A stretch of 64,000 nucleotides of DNA from contig NZ_STGQ01000001.1 in NCBI RefSeq assembly GCF_004916975.1, positions 2,093,929 to 2,157,928 of the forward strand. The letters run 5' to 3'. The notes under the pieces are model-generated. The model was not told the DNA's origin and did not search any database. It saw only the letters and a program-made list of their open reading frames with translations. This document shows positions 15,908 to 23,999 of this stretch, one piece after another (position 1 is the first letter of the stretch; each line of letters opens with the position of its first letter). The stretch is from Paenibacillus dokdonensis. Its GTDB lineage: Bacteria > Bacillota > Bacilli > Paenibacillales > Paenibacillaceae. The position numbers and the translations under genes were made by a program.

Positions 15908-16285
15908 TTATTTCCCTACGAGCTCATCTTTTACCTCGAACGATTCTACTTCTCTAACTTCACCGTATAATTCATTTAAATGCTCCACATGAGCCATGCC
16001 CCAATCATTCATTGTCTGCAACACAGGGGTCATACCTATTCCATATTCCGTAATAGAATATTCAACTTTAGGTGGGATTTGCTGATATATTTTACGATGA
16101 ACGATATCATGATACTCTAATTCCCTTAATTGTGAGGTAAGCATTTTTTTTGTTATATCCGGTATTGCTTTTTGTAGTTCGCTAAATCTCATCGTACCAT
16201 TCGAAAATAGCTGAAATAAAATAACAGGTTTCCATTTACCAACCAGGATCTCTAATGCCGTTTCGACTCTACATTCATCTGACAT
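15908..16285 (-). CDS. HxlR-family regulator with N-terminal Cys
   Basis: 125-residue winged-helix repressor of the YodB/CatR/HypR group. The start at 16285 is preceded by GGGAGGG; a longer frame to 16333 has no site. HTH features are EILVGKWKPVILFQLF, MRFSELQKAIPDI and KMLTSQLRELE; the wing is VEYSITEYGIGMTPVL. Cys5 (MSDECRVE) is at the position of the redox-sensing Cys of YodB-type repressors. It is divergent from a DoxX gene and a LigB-type dioxygenase, which it probably controls in response to quinones or other electrophiles; that is inferred from the family. Confidence 0.85.
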   Translation of the reverse strand: MSDECRVETALEILVGKWKPVILFQLFSNGTMRFSELQKAIPDITKKMLTSQLRELEYHDIVHRKIYQQIPPKVEYSITEYGIGMTPVLQTMNDWGMAHVEHLNELYGEVREVESFEVKDELVGK

Positions 16286-16306
16286 ATCAGAACCCTCCCA
16301 CAGTAT

Positions 16307-16345
16307 TAGTATAAGCAAGGTACTAGGTATCATTTTGTATACTAT
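16307..16345. promoter_or_regulatory. Possible HxlR operator
   Basis: In the divergent interval TAGTA (16307-16311) and TACTA (16321-16325) form an inverted repeat, and a related GTATACTA follows at 16337-16344. TACTA/TAGTA arms recall YodB-type sites. The assignment is weak. Confidence 0.3.
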
Positions 16346-16433
16346 GTTTAATTTAAGTGCCTACTTCCAATGAATGACCCTTGGCATTATTATAGCTCTA
16401 TAAGTTAGGCATATACAAGGAGGAGCATCCGTT

Positions 16434-16787
16434 ATGAATATTGCTTTATGGATCGTCCAGGGACTTTTAGGATTCATGTTTATTTTTGCAGGCTCGATGA
16501 AAGCATTTCAGTATGAAAAAGCGCAGGCTTCATTGCCCTGGGTAAAAGAATATTCAAAAGGTTTAGTTACTTTTATCGGGATCTCGGAACTGCTTGGCGG
16601 ACTGGGTTTGATCATCCCTCAAGCTACGGGAATTCTACCTATCCTGACACCGATTGCAGCGATTGCTCTTGCAATAGTCATGGTACTGGCTGCCGGCTTT
16701 CACGCGAAACGAAAAGAATATCAGGGGATCGGGATGAACATCATTTTGTTAGCGTTAGCTGTGTTTGTTGCGATTGGGCGCTTTTAA
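16434..16787 (+). CDS. DoxX-family membrane protein
   Basis: 117 residues with four hydrophobic segments (about 4-20, 43-62, 70-92 and 97-114). The pattern GLLGFMFIFAGSMKAFQYEK and ISELLGGLGLIIPQATGILP is typical of DoxX/DoxD-like proteins, often linked to quinone and thiol redox stress. Excellent AAGGAGGAG ribosome binding site. It is the first gene of a likely two-gene operon with the dioxygenase and mirrors the catD-catE arrangement known from Bacillus. Confidence 0.85.
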   Translation: MNIALWIVQGLLGFMFIFAGSMKAFQYEKAQASLPWVKEYSKGLVTFIGISELLGGLGLIIPQATGILPILTPIAAIALAIVMVLAAGFHAKRKEYQGIGMNIILLALAVFVAIGRF

Positions 16788-16872
16788 GTTTGTCGTTTAA
16801 ATCATAAGAAAATCATGATGGAACATCGTTACCGACATGATGTAACTGTTACAGAAATAAGGAGGTCAGACT

Positions 16873-17640
16873 ATGCTTTCCCCAGTCTTTTTGGCACATG
16901 GTTCACCGTTTACTATATTTGAGGAATCCGATTTTACGAAGTTTCTCAAACAATTCGGCCAAGAAAATCGCCCTAAAGCGATCGTCATATTTTCGGCTCA
17001 TTTCGAGAGCGAAATGACGACTATAGCCGCTACCGATGATGTTCATGAGATGGTGTATGATTATTACGGGTTTCCGGATTCCTTTTATCAGGTACAGTAT
17101 CCCGCGAGAGGTTCAACGATTGTTGCTTCCATCGTGGAAGAACGGCTGCGCCGGAATAATATTCCTGTCCAGCAGAAATATCGGGGGCTGGATCATGGCG
17201 TATTCCCAATTATGATGCATGCTTATCCGGAAGCGGATATTCCAATCGTTCCCGTATCGGTAAATCCTTTCTTACCGGCCAGACAGCAAATTGCGATCGG
17301 TGAAGCACTTCAAGGTCTGGAGAAAGACGGTATTCTCGTCATCGGCAGCGGTTTCGTAAGCCATAATCTTCGTGCTTTTGACCGGGATAAGGATGCTCCA
17401 CCTCGTGAATGGGCTGTGCAGTTCAAAAATTGGATTCGAGATAAAGTAGTTGCCAGGGATATTGAGTCCTTGAGTCAGTATGATATCTTGGCACCGCATG
17501 CAGCGATGGCAGTACCGCGGGCAGAGCACTTCGTGCCGCTGCTTATAGCGCTGGGAAGCGGAAACTCCGGTAGCGATATTCGCGTTTTATTTGATTCAAT
17601 CGAGCATGGTTCCGGAAGCTCGCTGTCTTTTCAGTTTTAA
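16873..17640 (+). CDS. ygiD: LigB-type extradiol dioxygenase (DODA family)
   Basis: Class III ring-cleavage dioxygenase of the 4,5-DOPA dioxygenase type, 255 residues. Candidate metal ligands and active-site His residues are in FLAHGSPF, IFSAHFES, GLDHGVFPIMMH, GSGFVSHNLR and VPRAEHFVPLL. Such enzymes open catechol rings with non-haem iron or zinc. AAGGAGG lies directly upstream. With the HxlR regulator and DoxX it forms a likely catechol/quinone detoxification module. The IS3 element begins about 100 bases after its stop codon, inside what was its terminator. Confidence 0.88.
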   Translation: MLSPVFLAHGSPFTIFEESDFTKFLKQFGQENRPKAIVIFSAHFESEMTTIAATDDVHEMVYDYYGFPDSFYQVQYPARGSTIVASIVEERLRRNNIPVQQKYRGLDHGVFPIMMHAYPEADIPIVPVSVNPFLPARQQIAIGEALQGLEKDGILVIGSGFVSHNLRAFDRDKDAPPREWAVQFKNWIRDKVVARDIESLSQYDILAPHAAMAVPRAEHFVPLLIALGSGNSGSDIRVLFDSIEHGSGSSLSFQF

Positions 17641-17818
17641 TCTTGGCTGTCAGAATACTAATAATTTGGGCACATTCCAAGCCTTAATTAACGGTAATAG
17701 CTGAATAGATCGCTGAAGTGACATAGAAAAACCTACCTACCTGTGAAGTGCACCCCTTAGAATAGACATTGGAAAAACCCCTTGGTTTAACCGATGAATT
17801 CTAGGGGGTGTATTTTTT

Positions 17819-18163
17819 ATGGCTATAAAAGGTCAAAAGTTTAAGACGTACTCTGAGGAACTCAAGATGGAGGCAATCCGTTTGCACGTAGAGGAAAAAT
17901 GGACGTATCGGCAAATCAACGATCATTTGGGAATCCAAGACCAGAGTCGGATGAAGCGTTGGATGCGAAAATACCGTGAAAAGGGTGAGTTTGGTTTACT
18001 GGATCAACGAGGAAGGCGGAAGGAATATTTAGATCAAGAGCGATATGTTCAGCAGTTGAAACGGGAGAATACGATGCTAAAAAAGTGTTTGGAAATCTGG
18101 ATGCAGGAGGGAAAGAACAGCGCTTCAAGCTTATCGAACAAGCAGCGAATGTCGGCCAAGTAG
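17819..18163 (+). CDS. IS3-family transposase OrfA
   Basis: Helix-turn-helix DNA-recognition protein of the IS, with KFKTYSEELKMEAIRLHVEE and YRQINDHLGIQDQSRMKRWM, followed by a leucine-zipper-like region (YVQQLKRENTMLKKCL). Ribosomes reaching the A-AAA-AAG run near 18078-18084 can slip back one base and continue in the orfB frame, giving the fused transposase (MLKKVFGNLDAGGKEQ). Upstream, GGGGGTG lies 14 bases before the ATG. Confidence 0.85.
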   Translation: MAIKGQKFKTYSEELKMEAIRLHVEEKWTYRQINDHLGIQDQSRMKRWMRKYREKGEFGLLDQRGRRKEYLDQERYVQQLKRENTMLKKCLEIWMQEGKNSASSLSNKQRMSAK

Positions 18164-18969
18164 CCGAACACTGCAAGCTCCTTGGCGTCTCTAGAAGTGG
18201 CTATTACGCGTATTTGAAGAGGAAGAAGAATGACCGAGATGCCGAGGCTAAACGACTCCTTCGCACCGTGTATCAACGCTACGAAGGAAAGTATGGCTAC
18301 CGTCAGATCCAACTTTTCTTGTGGCAGGATGAAGGTGTATGGATGAATCACAAGAAAGTACTGCGCCTAATGCAAAAGCTTGGTCTTCAAGCCAGCATTC
18401 GCCGGAAACGTCGATTTAATATGACATACCAGGCTGCCGAGCGCGTGGCTGATAATCTGCTTAAGCGAAATTTCACAGCCGAAAAACCAAACCAGAAATG
18501 GGTGACGGATGTGACTCAATACCGGATAGGCGAGCGCTGGCTGTATCTTTCGGCAGTGAAAGACCTATTCAATAACGAGATTGTGGCCTACCAACTTAGC
18601 GAACGTAACGATAATGAACTGGTACTTCAGACGTTCGCTAAAGCATTTGCTAAGCGAAAAGACGTGTCCGGATTGGTCGTTCACAGCGACCAAGGGTTCC
18701 AGTACACGTCTCATGCTTACCACGACATGCTGCCAAAGGTTAGCGCCCAAATCAGCATGTCTCGCCGGGGCAATTGCCTAGACAACGCCTCCATGGAGAG
18801 CTTCTTCTCGCATCTCAAAACGGAAGGGCTCTATCCCTATGATATCCGAAATCTGGCAGAGGCACAAAGGAGAATTGAGAAGTACATACAATTTTACAAC
18901 CAAAGGCGACCGCAGCGTAAATTAAACAAACTGACGCCGGTACAGTACCGGCGCCAGTTTGCAGCCTAG
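18085..18969 (+). CDS. IS3-family transposase OrfB (DDE integrase)
   Basis: Catalytic part of the transposase, probably made as an OrfAB fusion by -1 frameshifting. DDE residues are visible in KWVTDVTQYR (Asp), VVHSDQGFQYTS (Asp) and CLDNASMESFFSHLKTE (Glu). The N-terminal IS150/IS3 HTH_21 region is ELLGVSRSGYYAY-like (KLLGVSRSGYYAYLKRKK). No internal stop or deletion, so the element may still be active. Confidence 0.88.
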   Translation: MFGNLDAGGKEQRFKLIEQAANVGQVAEHCKLLGVSRSGYYAYLKRKKNDRDAEAKRLLRTVYQRYEGKYGYRQIQLFLWQDEGVWMNHKKVLRLMQKLGLQASIRRKRRFNMTYQAAERVADNLLKRNFTAEKPNQKWVTDVTQYRIGERWLYLSAVKDLFNNEIVAYQLSERNDNELVLQTFAKAFAKRKDVSGLVVHSDQGFQYTSHAYHDMLPKVSAQISMSRRGNCLDNASMESFFSHLKTEGLYPYDIRNLAEAQRRIEKYIQFYNQRRPQRKLNKLTPVQYRRQFAA

Positions 18970-19003
18970 GTGTTTTTTCAATGTCCACTAAATGGGGTCT
19001 TGA

Positions 19004-19028
19004 CCACCTGTAAGCAGGTGGGTTTTTT
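19004..19028 (+). terminator. Terminator rebuilt across the IS boundary
   Basis: CCACCTG (19004-19010) pairs with CAGGTGG (19015-19021) followed by GTTTTTTA. The first three bases of the left arm belong to the IS end and the rest to the target duplication, so the insertion preserved a working hairpin. Confidence 0.75.
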
Positions 19029-19118
19029 ATTTTCAAAAATAATTTAAACACTTGGTTACCACAGGGATCAGGGAAGCTGAGTTACGTAACGTAATCTGCC
19101 ATAGGAGCATTGTTCGCC

Positions 19119-19904
19119 TTATACGATGCGTGGTCTGTCCGTTAAATAATCCGAAGGATTCCGTCCGGTATTCCCTTTAAATTTCTTATTGAAAAATGAC
19201 ACGTCACTGTAACCCAAAAAATCGGATATTTCTCCCACCGTTAGCTGAGACTCGGTTAGCATATACACTCCTGTTTTTATGCGCAAAGCATGGACGTATT
19301 CGCTGATGGTTTGTCCGGTAACGGACTTAAAGAGGGTTGCCGCATGATTTGGACTTCGATTTACGACATCCGCTAGATCATGCTTCGTAATCTTTGTCCG
19401 ATAATGATCTTGAATATATCTTTTCATTAATTCAACATGCTTGTATTTCTTAGAAAGAATCGTTCCTCGATCCAATTCTCTGTTCCAAAGAATTAGTATT
19501 TCTGTGAGTAATACGTTCGTGTATAAGTCGTAATACGAATGTTTATCAGTCCATTGGTGGATGAGCAATTTCAACCGTTCATGCACCAAATCAAAACAAC
19601 CTAACTTCGAGTGGAGAGTTTTTTCAGAACCTAATAGGGGTAGCTCCGGTGAATCCGTGGTTACGTTAAAGTTTATTACATATTTTGAATGAAATACGGT
19701 AGGTACACTTTTCCAATAAAACGGGGACTTGCTTGGGATCAAAATTGCATCACCTTTTTCCATGATGATTCTCTGATCATTAATCCAATAAACACATTTG
19801 CCGTATGTGACTATACCGAAACTGAAACCGGCTTCTTCCGTGTTCCATTTCTCTTCATTCCCATTCAATCCGTTATCTTGACGTACGCTTTGAATCTTAA
19901 TCAT
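19119..19904 (-). CDS. AraC-family transcriptional regulator
   Basis: About 261 residues: an N-terminal cupin-like sensor half (CVYWINDQRIIMEKGDAILI) and two C-terminal AraC helix-turn-helices (TKHDLADVVNRSPNHAATLF; LTVGEISDFLGYSDVSFFNK, then KFKGNTGRNPSDYL). The start at 19904 follows GGGTGAC; an in-frame TTG four codons earlier is less likely. It is divergent from a pyruvate kinase gene about 100 bases away and is the obvious candidate regulator of it. Effector unknown. Confidence 0.85.
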   Translation of the reverse strand: MIKIQSVRQDNGLNGNEEKWNTEEAGFSFGIVTYGKCVYWINDQRIIMEKGDAILIPSKSPFYWKSVPTVFHSKYVINFNVTTDSPELPLLGSEKTLHSKLGCFDLVHERLKLLIHQWTDKHSYYDLYTNVLLTEILILWNRELDRGTILSKKYKHVELMKRYIQDHYRTKITKHDLADVVNRSPNHAATLFKSVTGQTISEYVHALRIKTGVYMLTESQLTVGEISDFLGYSDVSFFNKKFKGNTGRNPSDYLTDRPRIV

Positions 19905-20010
19905 ATTGTCACCCAAGTCCCGTACTATTTTACAATCATCATACTATAGTTCATTGCCATATTATAACCGTTTGAATAATAATGAAGTAAATTCGAACGG
20001 AGTTGGTCAT

Positions 20011-21426
20011 ATGAGGAAATCAAAAATACTTTGTACAATGGGTCCTGCTTGCGATTCAGATGAAATTCTATATGAAATGATACATTCCGGAATGAATATA
20101 GCCAGATTAAACATGGCTCATGGTGAATTGGACGAACATCGAATACGAATTGAAAATATTCGGAAAGCCGCGCTTAAACAGAATACATTTATCCCTGTGT
20201 TGCTGGATATTAAGGGTCCTGAAATAAGAATAGGGAAACTGAAGGATCCGTATGTTGAATTAATACAAGATAGCGAGATCGTTATTACTACAAATCAAAT
20301 CTTAGGTAACTCAAATATGATCTCGGTTAACTATGAAGACATGCCTAATGTCTTAAAGCCAAGTTCAAGAATACTCATTGATGATGGGCTTATTGAATTA
20401 AGTGTTATATCCATTAAGGGTCAAGATATTTATTGCAAAGTGCTAAATGGAGGTATCGTAAAACCTAGAAAAGGAGTTAATCTTCCAGGTGTTAGAACCA
20501 CGTTGCCGGGGATTACGGAAAGGGATGTCAATCACATTTTGTTTGGTCTTGATAACAAAATTGATATCATTGCGGTATCCTTTGTGAGAAAAGCGGAAGA
20601 TATTTTGGCAGTAAGAAGGATATTAAAGGAAAACAAGGCGGAGCAAGTTCAAATCATTGCGAAAATTGAGAACGAAGAGGGAGTCTCTCAATTGGACGAA
20701 ATTATAAAGGTCTCTGATGGCATTATGGTTGCACGAGGTGATCTCGGAGTCGAAATTCCAGTGGAGGAAGTGCCGCTTGTTCAAAAGAAAATCGTTGAAA
20801 AATGCAATGGAGCCGGGAAACCGGTTATTGTAGCAACCCATTTATTAGACTCCATGCAATTAAATCCGCGTCCAACCCGGGCGGAAGTTAGTGATGTATC
20901 AACAGCGGTTCTACAAGGGGCAGACGTGCTTATGTTATCGGGAGAAACGGCAGCAGGCAAATATCCTGTTGAATCCGTCCGTACAATGGCAACAGTGGCG
21001 GAGAAGATGGAGTCCTGTTTGGACCACGCTGAACAATTTTCTAAACGAAGGGCACAACACGCCATAAATATTACAGAAGTTATCAGTCAATCCGCGGTGA
21101 GTTCATCATTTGAGTTAAATGCGAAAGCAATCATTACGCCAACAGAGAGTGGATATACTGCCCGTATGGTTTCTAAATATCGCCCCATGGCACCCATTAT
21201 TGCAATAACACGGCATCCTGATATTTTACGGAAATTATGCCTTCTATGGGGGGTTATACCCGTTCTTGGAGATACCGCATTAAATACTGATGATATGTTC
21301 GATTCAGCAATAAATAATAGTATCAGGACGGGACTAATCAAAAAAGGTGATTACGTGATCATATCTGCTGGAGTGCCAATAGGTAAGGAAGGAACCACCA
21401 ACATACTTAAAGTGCAAGAACTGTAA
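20011..21426 (+). CDS. pyk: Pyruvate kinase paralogue
   Basis: 471-residue enzyme converting phosphoenolpyruvate and ADP to pyruvate and ATP. Motifs: KILCTMGPACDSDE, LDIKGPEIRIGK, the active-site Lys/metal region IIAKIENEEGVSQLDEII, VARGDLGVEIP, and LSGETAAGKYP. The stretch usually reading ATQMLESM is ATHLLDSM here (Gln to His), and the second-domain region DVSTAVLQGADVLMLSGET is also divergent. It lacks the C-terminal PEP-utiliser domain of the housekeeping Bacillus enzyme. Start ATG 20011 with CGGAGTTGG; the frame is open further upstream. Pairing with an AraC regulator suggests a specialised, inducible isozyme. Confidence 0.9.
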   Translation: MRKSKILCTMGPACDSDEILYEMIHSGMNIARLNMAHGELDEHRIRIENIRKAALKQNTFIPVLLDIKGPEIRIGKLKDPYVELIQDSEIVITTNQILGNSNMISVNYEDMPNVLKPSSRILIDDGLIELSVISIKGQDIYCKVLNGGIVKPRKGVNLPGVRTTLPGITERDVNHILFGLDNKIDIIAVSFVRKAEDILAVRRILKENKAEQVQIIAKIENEEGVSQLDEIIKVSDGIMVARGDLGVEIPVEEVPLVQKKIVEKCNGAGKPVIVATHLLDSMQLNPRPTRAEVSDVSTAVLQGADVLMLSGETAAGKYPVESVRTMATVAEKMESCLDHAEQFSKRRAQHAINITEVISQSAVSSSFELNAKAIITPTESGYTARMVSKYRPMAPIIAITRHPDILRKLCLLWGVIPVLGDTALNTDDMFDSAINNSIRTGLIKKGDYVIISAGVPIGKEGTTNILKVQEL

Positions 21427-21429
21427 GAT

Positions 21430-21663
21430 CAATTCAAGAATATGGTTAAAGCGGGTTATGTTAAACATATCGGACTTACCCAAGTTGGAGCGGATACGCT
21501 AAGATAGGCACATGCCATTCATCCCATAAGTTTGGTAGAATCAGAATACTCTCTTTTCAATCGTAACATCGAAAAGGATAGCTATCGGTTACTTGGATGT
21601 TATCCAAAGGTGAAGATATCTTGCCACTCATTGGGGCGAGAAGGGTATAGTGTATGCAGACAG
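21430..21663 (+). pseudogene. Aldo-keto reductase remnant
   Basis: The frame through 21433 reads FKNMVKAGYVKHIGLTQVGA, then DTLR, a TAG stop (21505-21507), then AHAIHPISLVESEYSLFNRN. This is the central part of an aldo-keto reductase (usual text: KVRHIGLSEV...AHAVHPISALQSEYSL). Later sequence (LGREGYSV) fits the degenerate SPLGRG region. The N-terminal half and the C-terminus are absent. Bases 21427-21931 otherwise hold only a terminator and the BirA box. Confidence 0.7.
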
Positions 21664-21684
21664 CGTGCATCCAAACTTTACAGC

Positions 21685-21715
21685 AAAACCCTGCCCTATA
21701 AAAAAGCAGGGTTTT
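21685..21715 (+). terminator. Terminator after the reductase remnant
   Basis: AAAACCCTGC (21685-21694) / GCAGGGTTTT (21706-21715). It isolates the bioY operon from upstream transcription. Confidence 0.8.
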
Positions 21716-21809
21716 GTATTGATTAGTTTTACTTTTTTTACTGGAATTGGATTTTTTCATAAAAGGTAGAGACTTACGATAAACCGTTGTTATTATCCCA
21801 TAGAACAGT

Positions 21810-21844
21810 ATTGTTAACCTGAATAAAAATTTTAGGTTTACAAT
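21810..21844 (+). promoter_or_regulatory. BirA box (biotin operator)
   Basis: ATTGTTAACC (21810-21819), 15 bases, GGTTTACAAT (21835-21844). This fits the Firmicute BirA operator (TTGTTAACC-N14/15-GGTTAACAA) with a single deviation. A weak promoter, TTGTTA (21787-21792), 16 bases, TATTGT (21809-21814), would be covered by bound BirA. It lies 88 bases before bioY, so the downstream run should be repressed when biotin is plentiful. Confidence 0.88.
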
Positions 21845-21931
21845 TGAAAAATATCAAGCTATGATTTACCCATACATAGATGTCGACTCTATAGATATTT
21901 AATTTGAGAACATTGTCATGGAGGACGTAAA

Positions 21932-22486
21932 ATGAAAACAAAAGAGATGGTTTTTGCTGCATTATTCGCAGCATTCATAGGAGTATTAGGGTTGATTCCA
22001 CCGATTCCACTGGGTTTTATCCCGGTATCCATTACCGCACAAACACTTGGCGTTATGCTTGCGGGATGCTTTTTAGGAAAGAAGACGGGTACGATTAGTT
22101 TGGTTTTGTTTATCGTATTAGTCGCTTTAGGTTTACCTTTATTATCTGGTGGACGTGGAGGTCCTTCCGTATTCGTAGCACCGTCAGCTGGATATTTTCT
22201 AAGCTGGCCAGTGGCCGCGTTTTGTATCGGGTATGCTACGGAAAAGGTATGGTCAACCTTAAAAACTTGGAAAATGATCCTGATCAATTTAGTGTTTGGT
22301 GTTGTGCTAGTTAGTTTAATTGGTGCGCCGGTGATGGCGTTCATTACCCATACATCTGTCTGGGCCGGACTTGTAGGTGCTACCGCATTCTTGCCAGGGG
22401 ATTGTATCAAAGCTGTTATCGCAGCCATTATTGCAATACAATTAAAAGCTATCAGCCCGATTGAAGAAAAAGTGAATAACACATAG
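21932..22486 (+). CDS. bioY: Biotin transporter S component
   Basis: Substrate-binding membrane component of an ECF transporter for biotin. 184 residues with about six transmembrane helices; family landmarks are PPIPLGFIPVSITAQTLGVM and LPLLSGGRGGPSVFVAPSAG. Good GGAGG ribosome binding site. It is first in a run that also encodes both ECF ATPases and EcfT, so the complete importer is present. The position directly after the BirA box supports biotin as the substrate. Confidence 0.95.
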   Translation: MKTKEMVFAALFAAFIGVLGLIPPIPLGFIPVSITAQTLGVMLAGCFLGKKTGTISLVLFIVLVALGLPLLSGGRGGPSVFVAPSAGYFLSWPVAAFCIGYATEKVWSTLKTWKMILINLVFGVVLVSLIGAPVMAFITHTSVWAGLVGATAFLPGDCIKAVIAAIIAIQLKAISPIEEKVNNT

Positions 22487-22517
22487 TTACTTAAATTGTG
22501 AATAGGTGTGATATGAG

Positions 22518-23999
22518 ATGAATTTAGTAGAACCACTACTGCGTTATGCTATACAACAGCCGGGCAAAATTGCCTTATCCGATGGTGGAGAGAGCCGTAC
22601 TTACTTGGCATTAGTACAGAGGATGATGCAAATCGCGCAGGGATTTCAACAAAATGGCCTGAGACAGGATAAGGTCGCTATTTTATCTGCGAATCGCATA
22701 GAATTTGTGGAGGTTTTTCTAGGAGCCATCTATGCAGGTTGTGTTCCTGTACCTTTAGATCCGAAATGGAGCATGAACGAAGTCAATGCGATTGTACAGC
22801 AATGTCAGCCGAAAATGATTTTTTCGGAGACTAGATTCGTAAAGAATCTGGTCTTGGAGGATACAAAGATAAAACTTCTAACCTTTTCAGCTGAAGATGC
22901 AGGTTCGTATGACAACTGGCTGCATACTTTCAAGCCAGAAGCTGAAATGGATGATACGAATGAATTATTATTTATCGGCTTTACTTCCGGCACAACTGGT
23001 ACACCCAAGGGGTATATGCGCACCCATTTATCTTGGATCAAGAGCTTTGAGGCGACGAGCGAAGCCTTTCAACTAGACAACATGGAGCATATTATAGCCC
23101 CTGGCCCACTCGTTCACTCCTTATCTCTATTTGCATTAATGCAAAGCTTAACCAGCGGGGCGACCTTTCATATCGTACAACATTTCAATGCAAGAGAGGT
23201 TTTAGAGCTGTGCAGGCAAATTCCAGATGCCATTTTGTTTGTCGTGCCCACGATGATTGAATCGATGATGCAAGAGACCATTCCCGGACAGACACACATC
23301 CAAGCCTTGATTAGTTCAGGTGGGAAGTGGTCCGAAACGTCCAAGCAAAGGAGCAAGGAAGTATTTGGCGGGGCCAAGATTTATGAATATTACGGCTCTT
23401 CCGAAGCAAGTTACATCAGTTATTTAGATGTTCATGATGAGAATAAAGCGAATTCAGTAGGTAAGCCCTTTTCAGGCGTACAAATATCCATCCGGGATGA
23501 ACATTTTCAGGAGGTGTCTCCCGGGATTGCCGGGCAGCTGTACATTCGAAGTGACATGATGTTTATTGGCTATTATCAATTGCCTGAGGAGACGTCAGCC
23601 GTTTTTCGTGACGGATGGCTCATTCTTGGCGATTATATGTATAGGGATGACGATGGTTATTTGTATATGGCTGGACGGTCCAAAAATATGATGGTAACGG
23701 GTGGCCTAAATGTATTCCCCGAGGAAGTCGAATCCGTGCTGCAGCAAATTCCGGAGATTCAAGAAGTAATGGTACTTGGATTGCCTGATGCCTACTGGGG
23801 AGAACAGGTGACGGCACTTGTGAAATGGAATAGTCAAAAGCAATTATCTATCGATGAAATCAAGAAATATTGCCGGCAGTATTTAGCGAGCTACAAGTCA
23901 CCGAAGCAGCTCATCACGGTGGATGAGTTCATTTACACAAGCAGCGGGAAATTAGCTCGTCAGGCGATGAAAGATTATGTGAAGAGAGTGATGGTATGA
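22518..23999 (+). CDS. yhfT: YhfT-like acyl-CoA ligase
   Basis: Class I adenylate-forming enzyme (493 residues) that activates a carboxylate with ATP and CoA. The P-loop motif is FIGFTSGTTGTPKGYMRTH, A5 is YEYYGSSEAS, A7-A8 are LILGDYMYRDDDGYLYMAGR, and the A10 Lys is in SSGKLARQAMK. B. subtilis has bioY (yhfU)-yhfT-yhfS in the same order under BirA, so orthology to YhfT is likely. The substrate could be a dicarboxylate or fatty acid feeding biotin synthesis; not known. The gene overlaps the thiolase by four bases. Confidence 0.88.
   Translation: MNLVEPLLRYAIQQPGKIALSDGGESRTYLALVQRMMQIAQGFQQNGLRQDKVAILSANRIEFVEVFLGAIYAGCVPVPLDPKWSMNEVNAIVQQCQPKMIFSETRFVKNLVLEDTKIKLLTFSAEDAGSYDNWLHTFKPEAEMDDTNELLFIGFTSGTTGTPKGYMRTHLSWIKSFEATSEAFQLDNMEHIIAPGPLVHSLSLFALMQSLTSGATFHIVQHFNAREVLELCRQIPDAILFVVPTMIESMMQETIPGQTHIQALISSGGKWSETSKQRSKEVFGGAKIYEYYGSSEASYISYLDVHDENKANSVGKPFSGVQISIRDEHFQEVSPGIAGQLYIRSDMMFIGYYQLPEETSAVFRDGWLILGDYMYRDDDGYLYMAGRSKNMMVTGGLNVFPEEVESVLQQIPEIQEVMVLGLPDAYWGEQVTALVKWNSQKQLSIDEIKKYCRQYLASYKSPKQLITVDEFIYTSSGKLARQAMKDYVKRVMV

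Larger units (their letters stand above)
17744..19006 (+). mobile_element. Complete IS3-family element with 4-bp target duplication
   Basis: 1263 bp, bounded by imperfect inverted repeats that start TG (left TGAAGTGCACCCC; right, reverse strand, TGGTCAAGACCCC) and continue with GACATTG-AAAAA on both sides. CCTG flanks both ends (17740-17743 and 19007-19010). It carries overlapping orfA and orfB with a probable A-AAA-AAG slippery site. The insertion lies in the left arm of the terminator after the dioxygenase gene. Confidence 0.85.
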
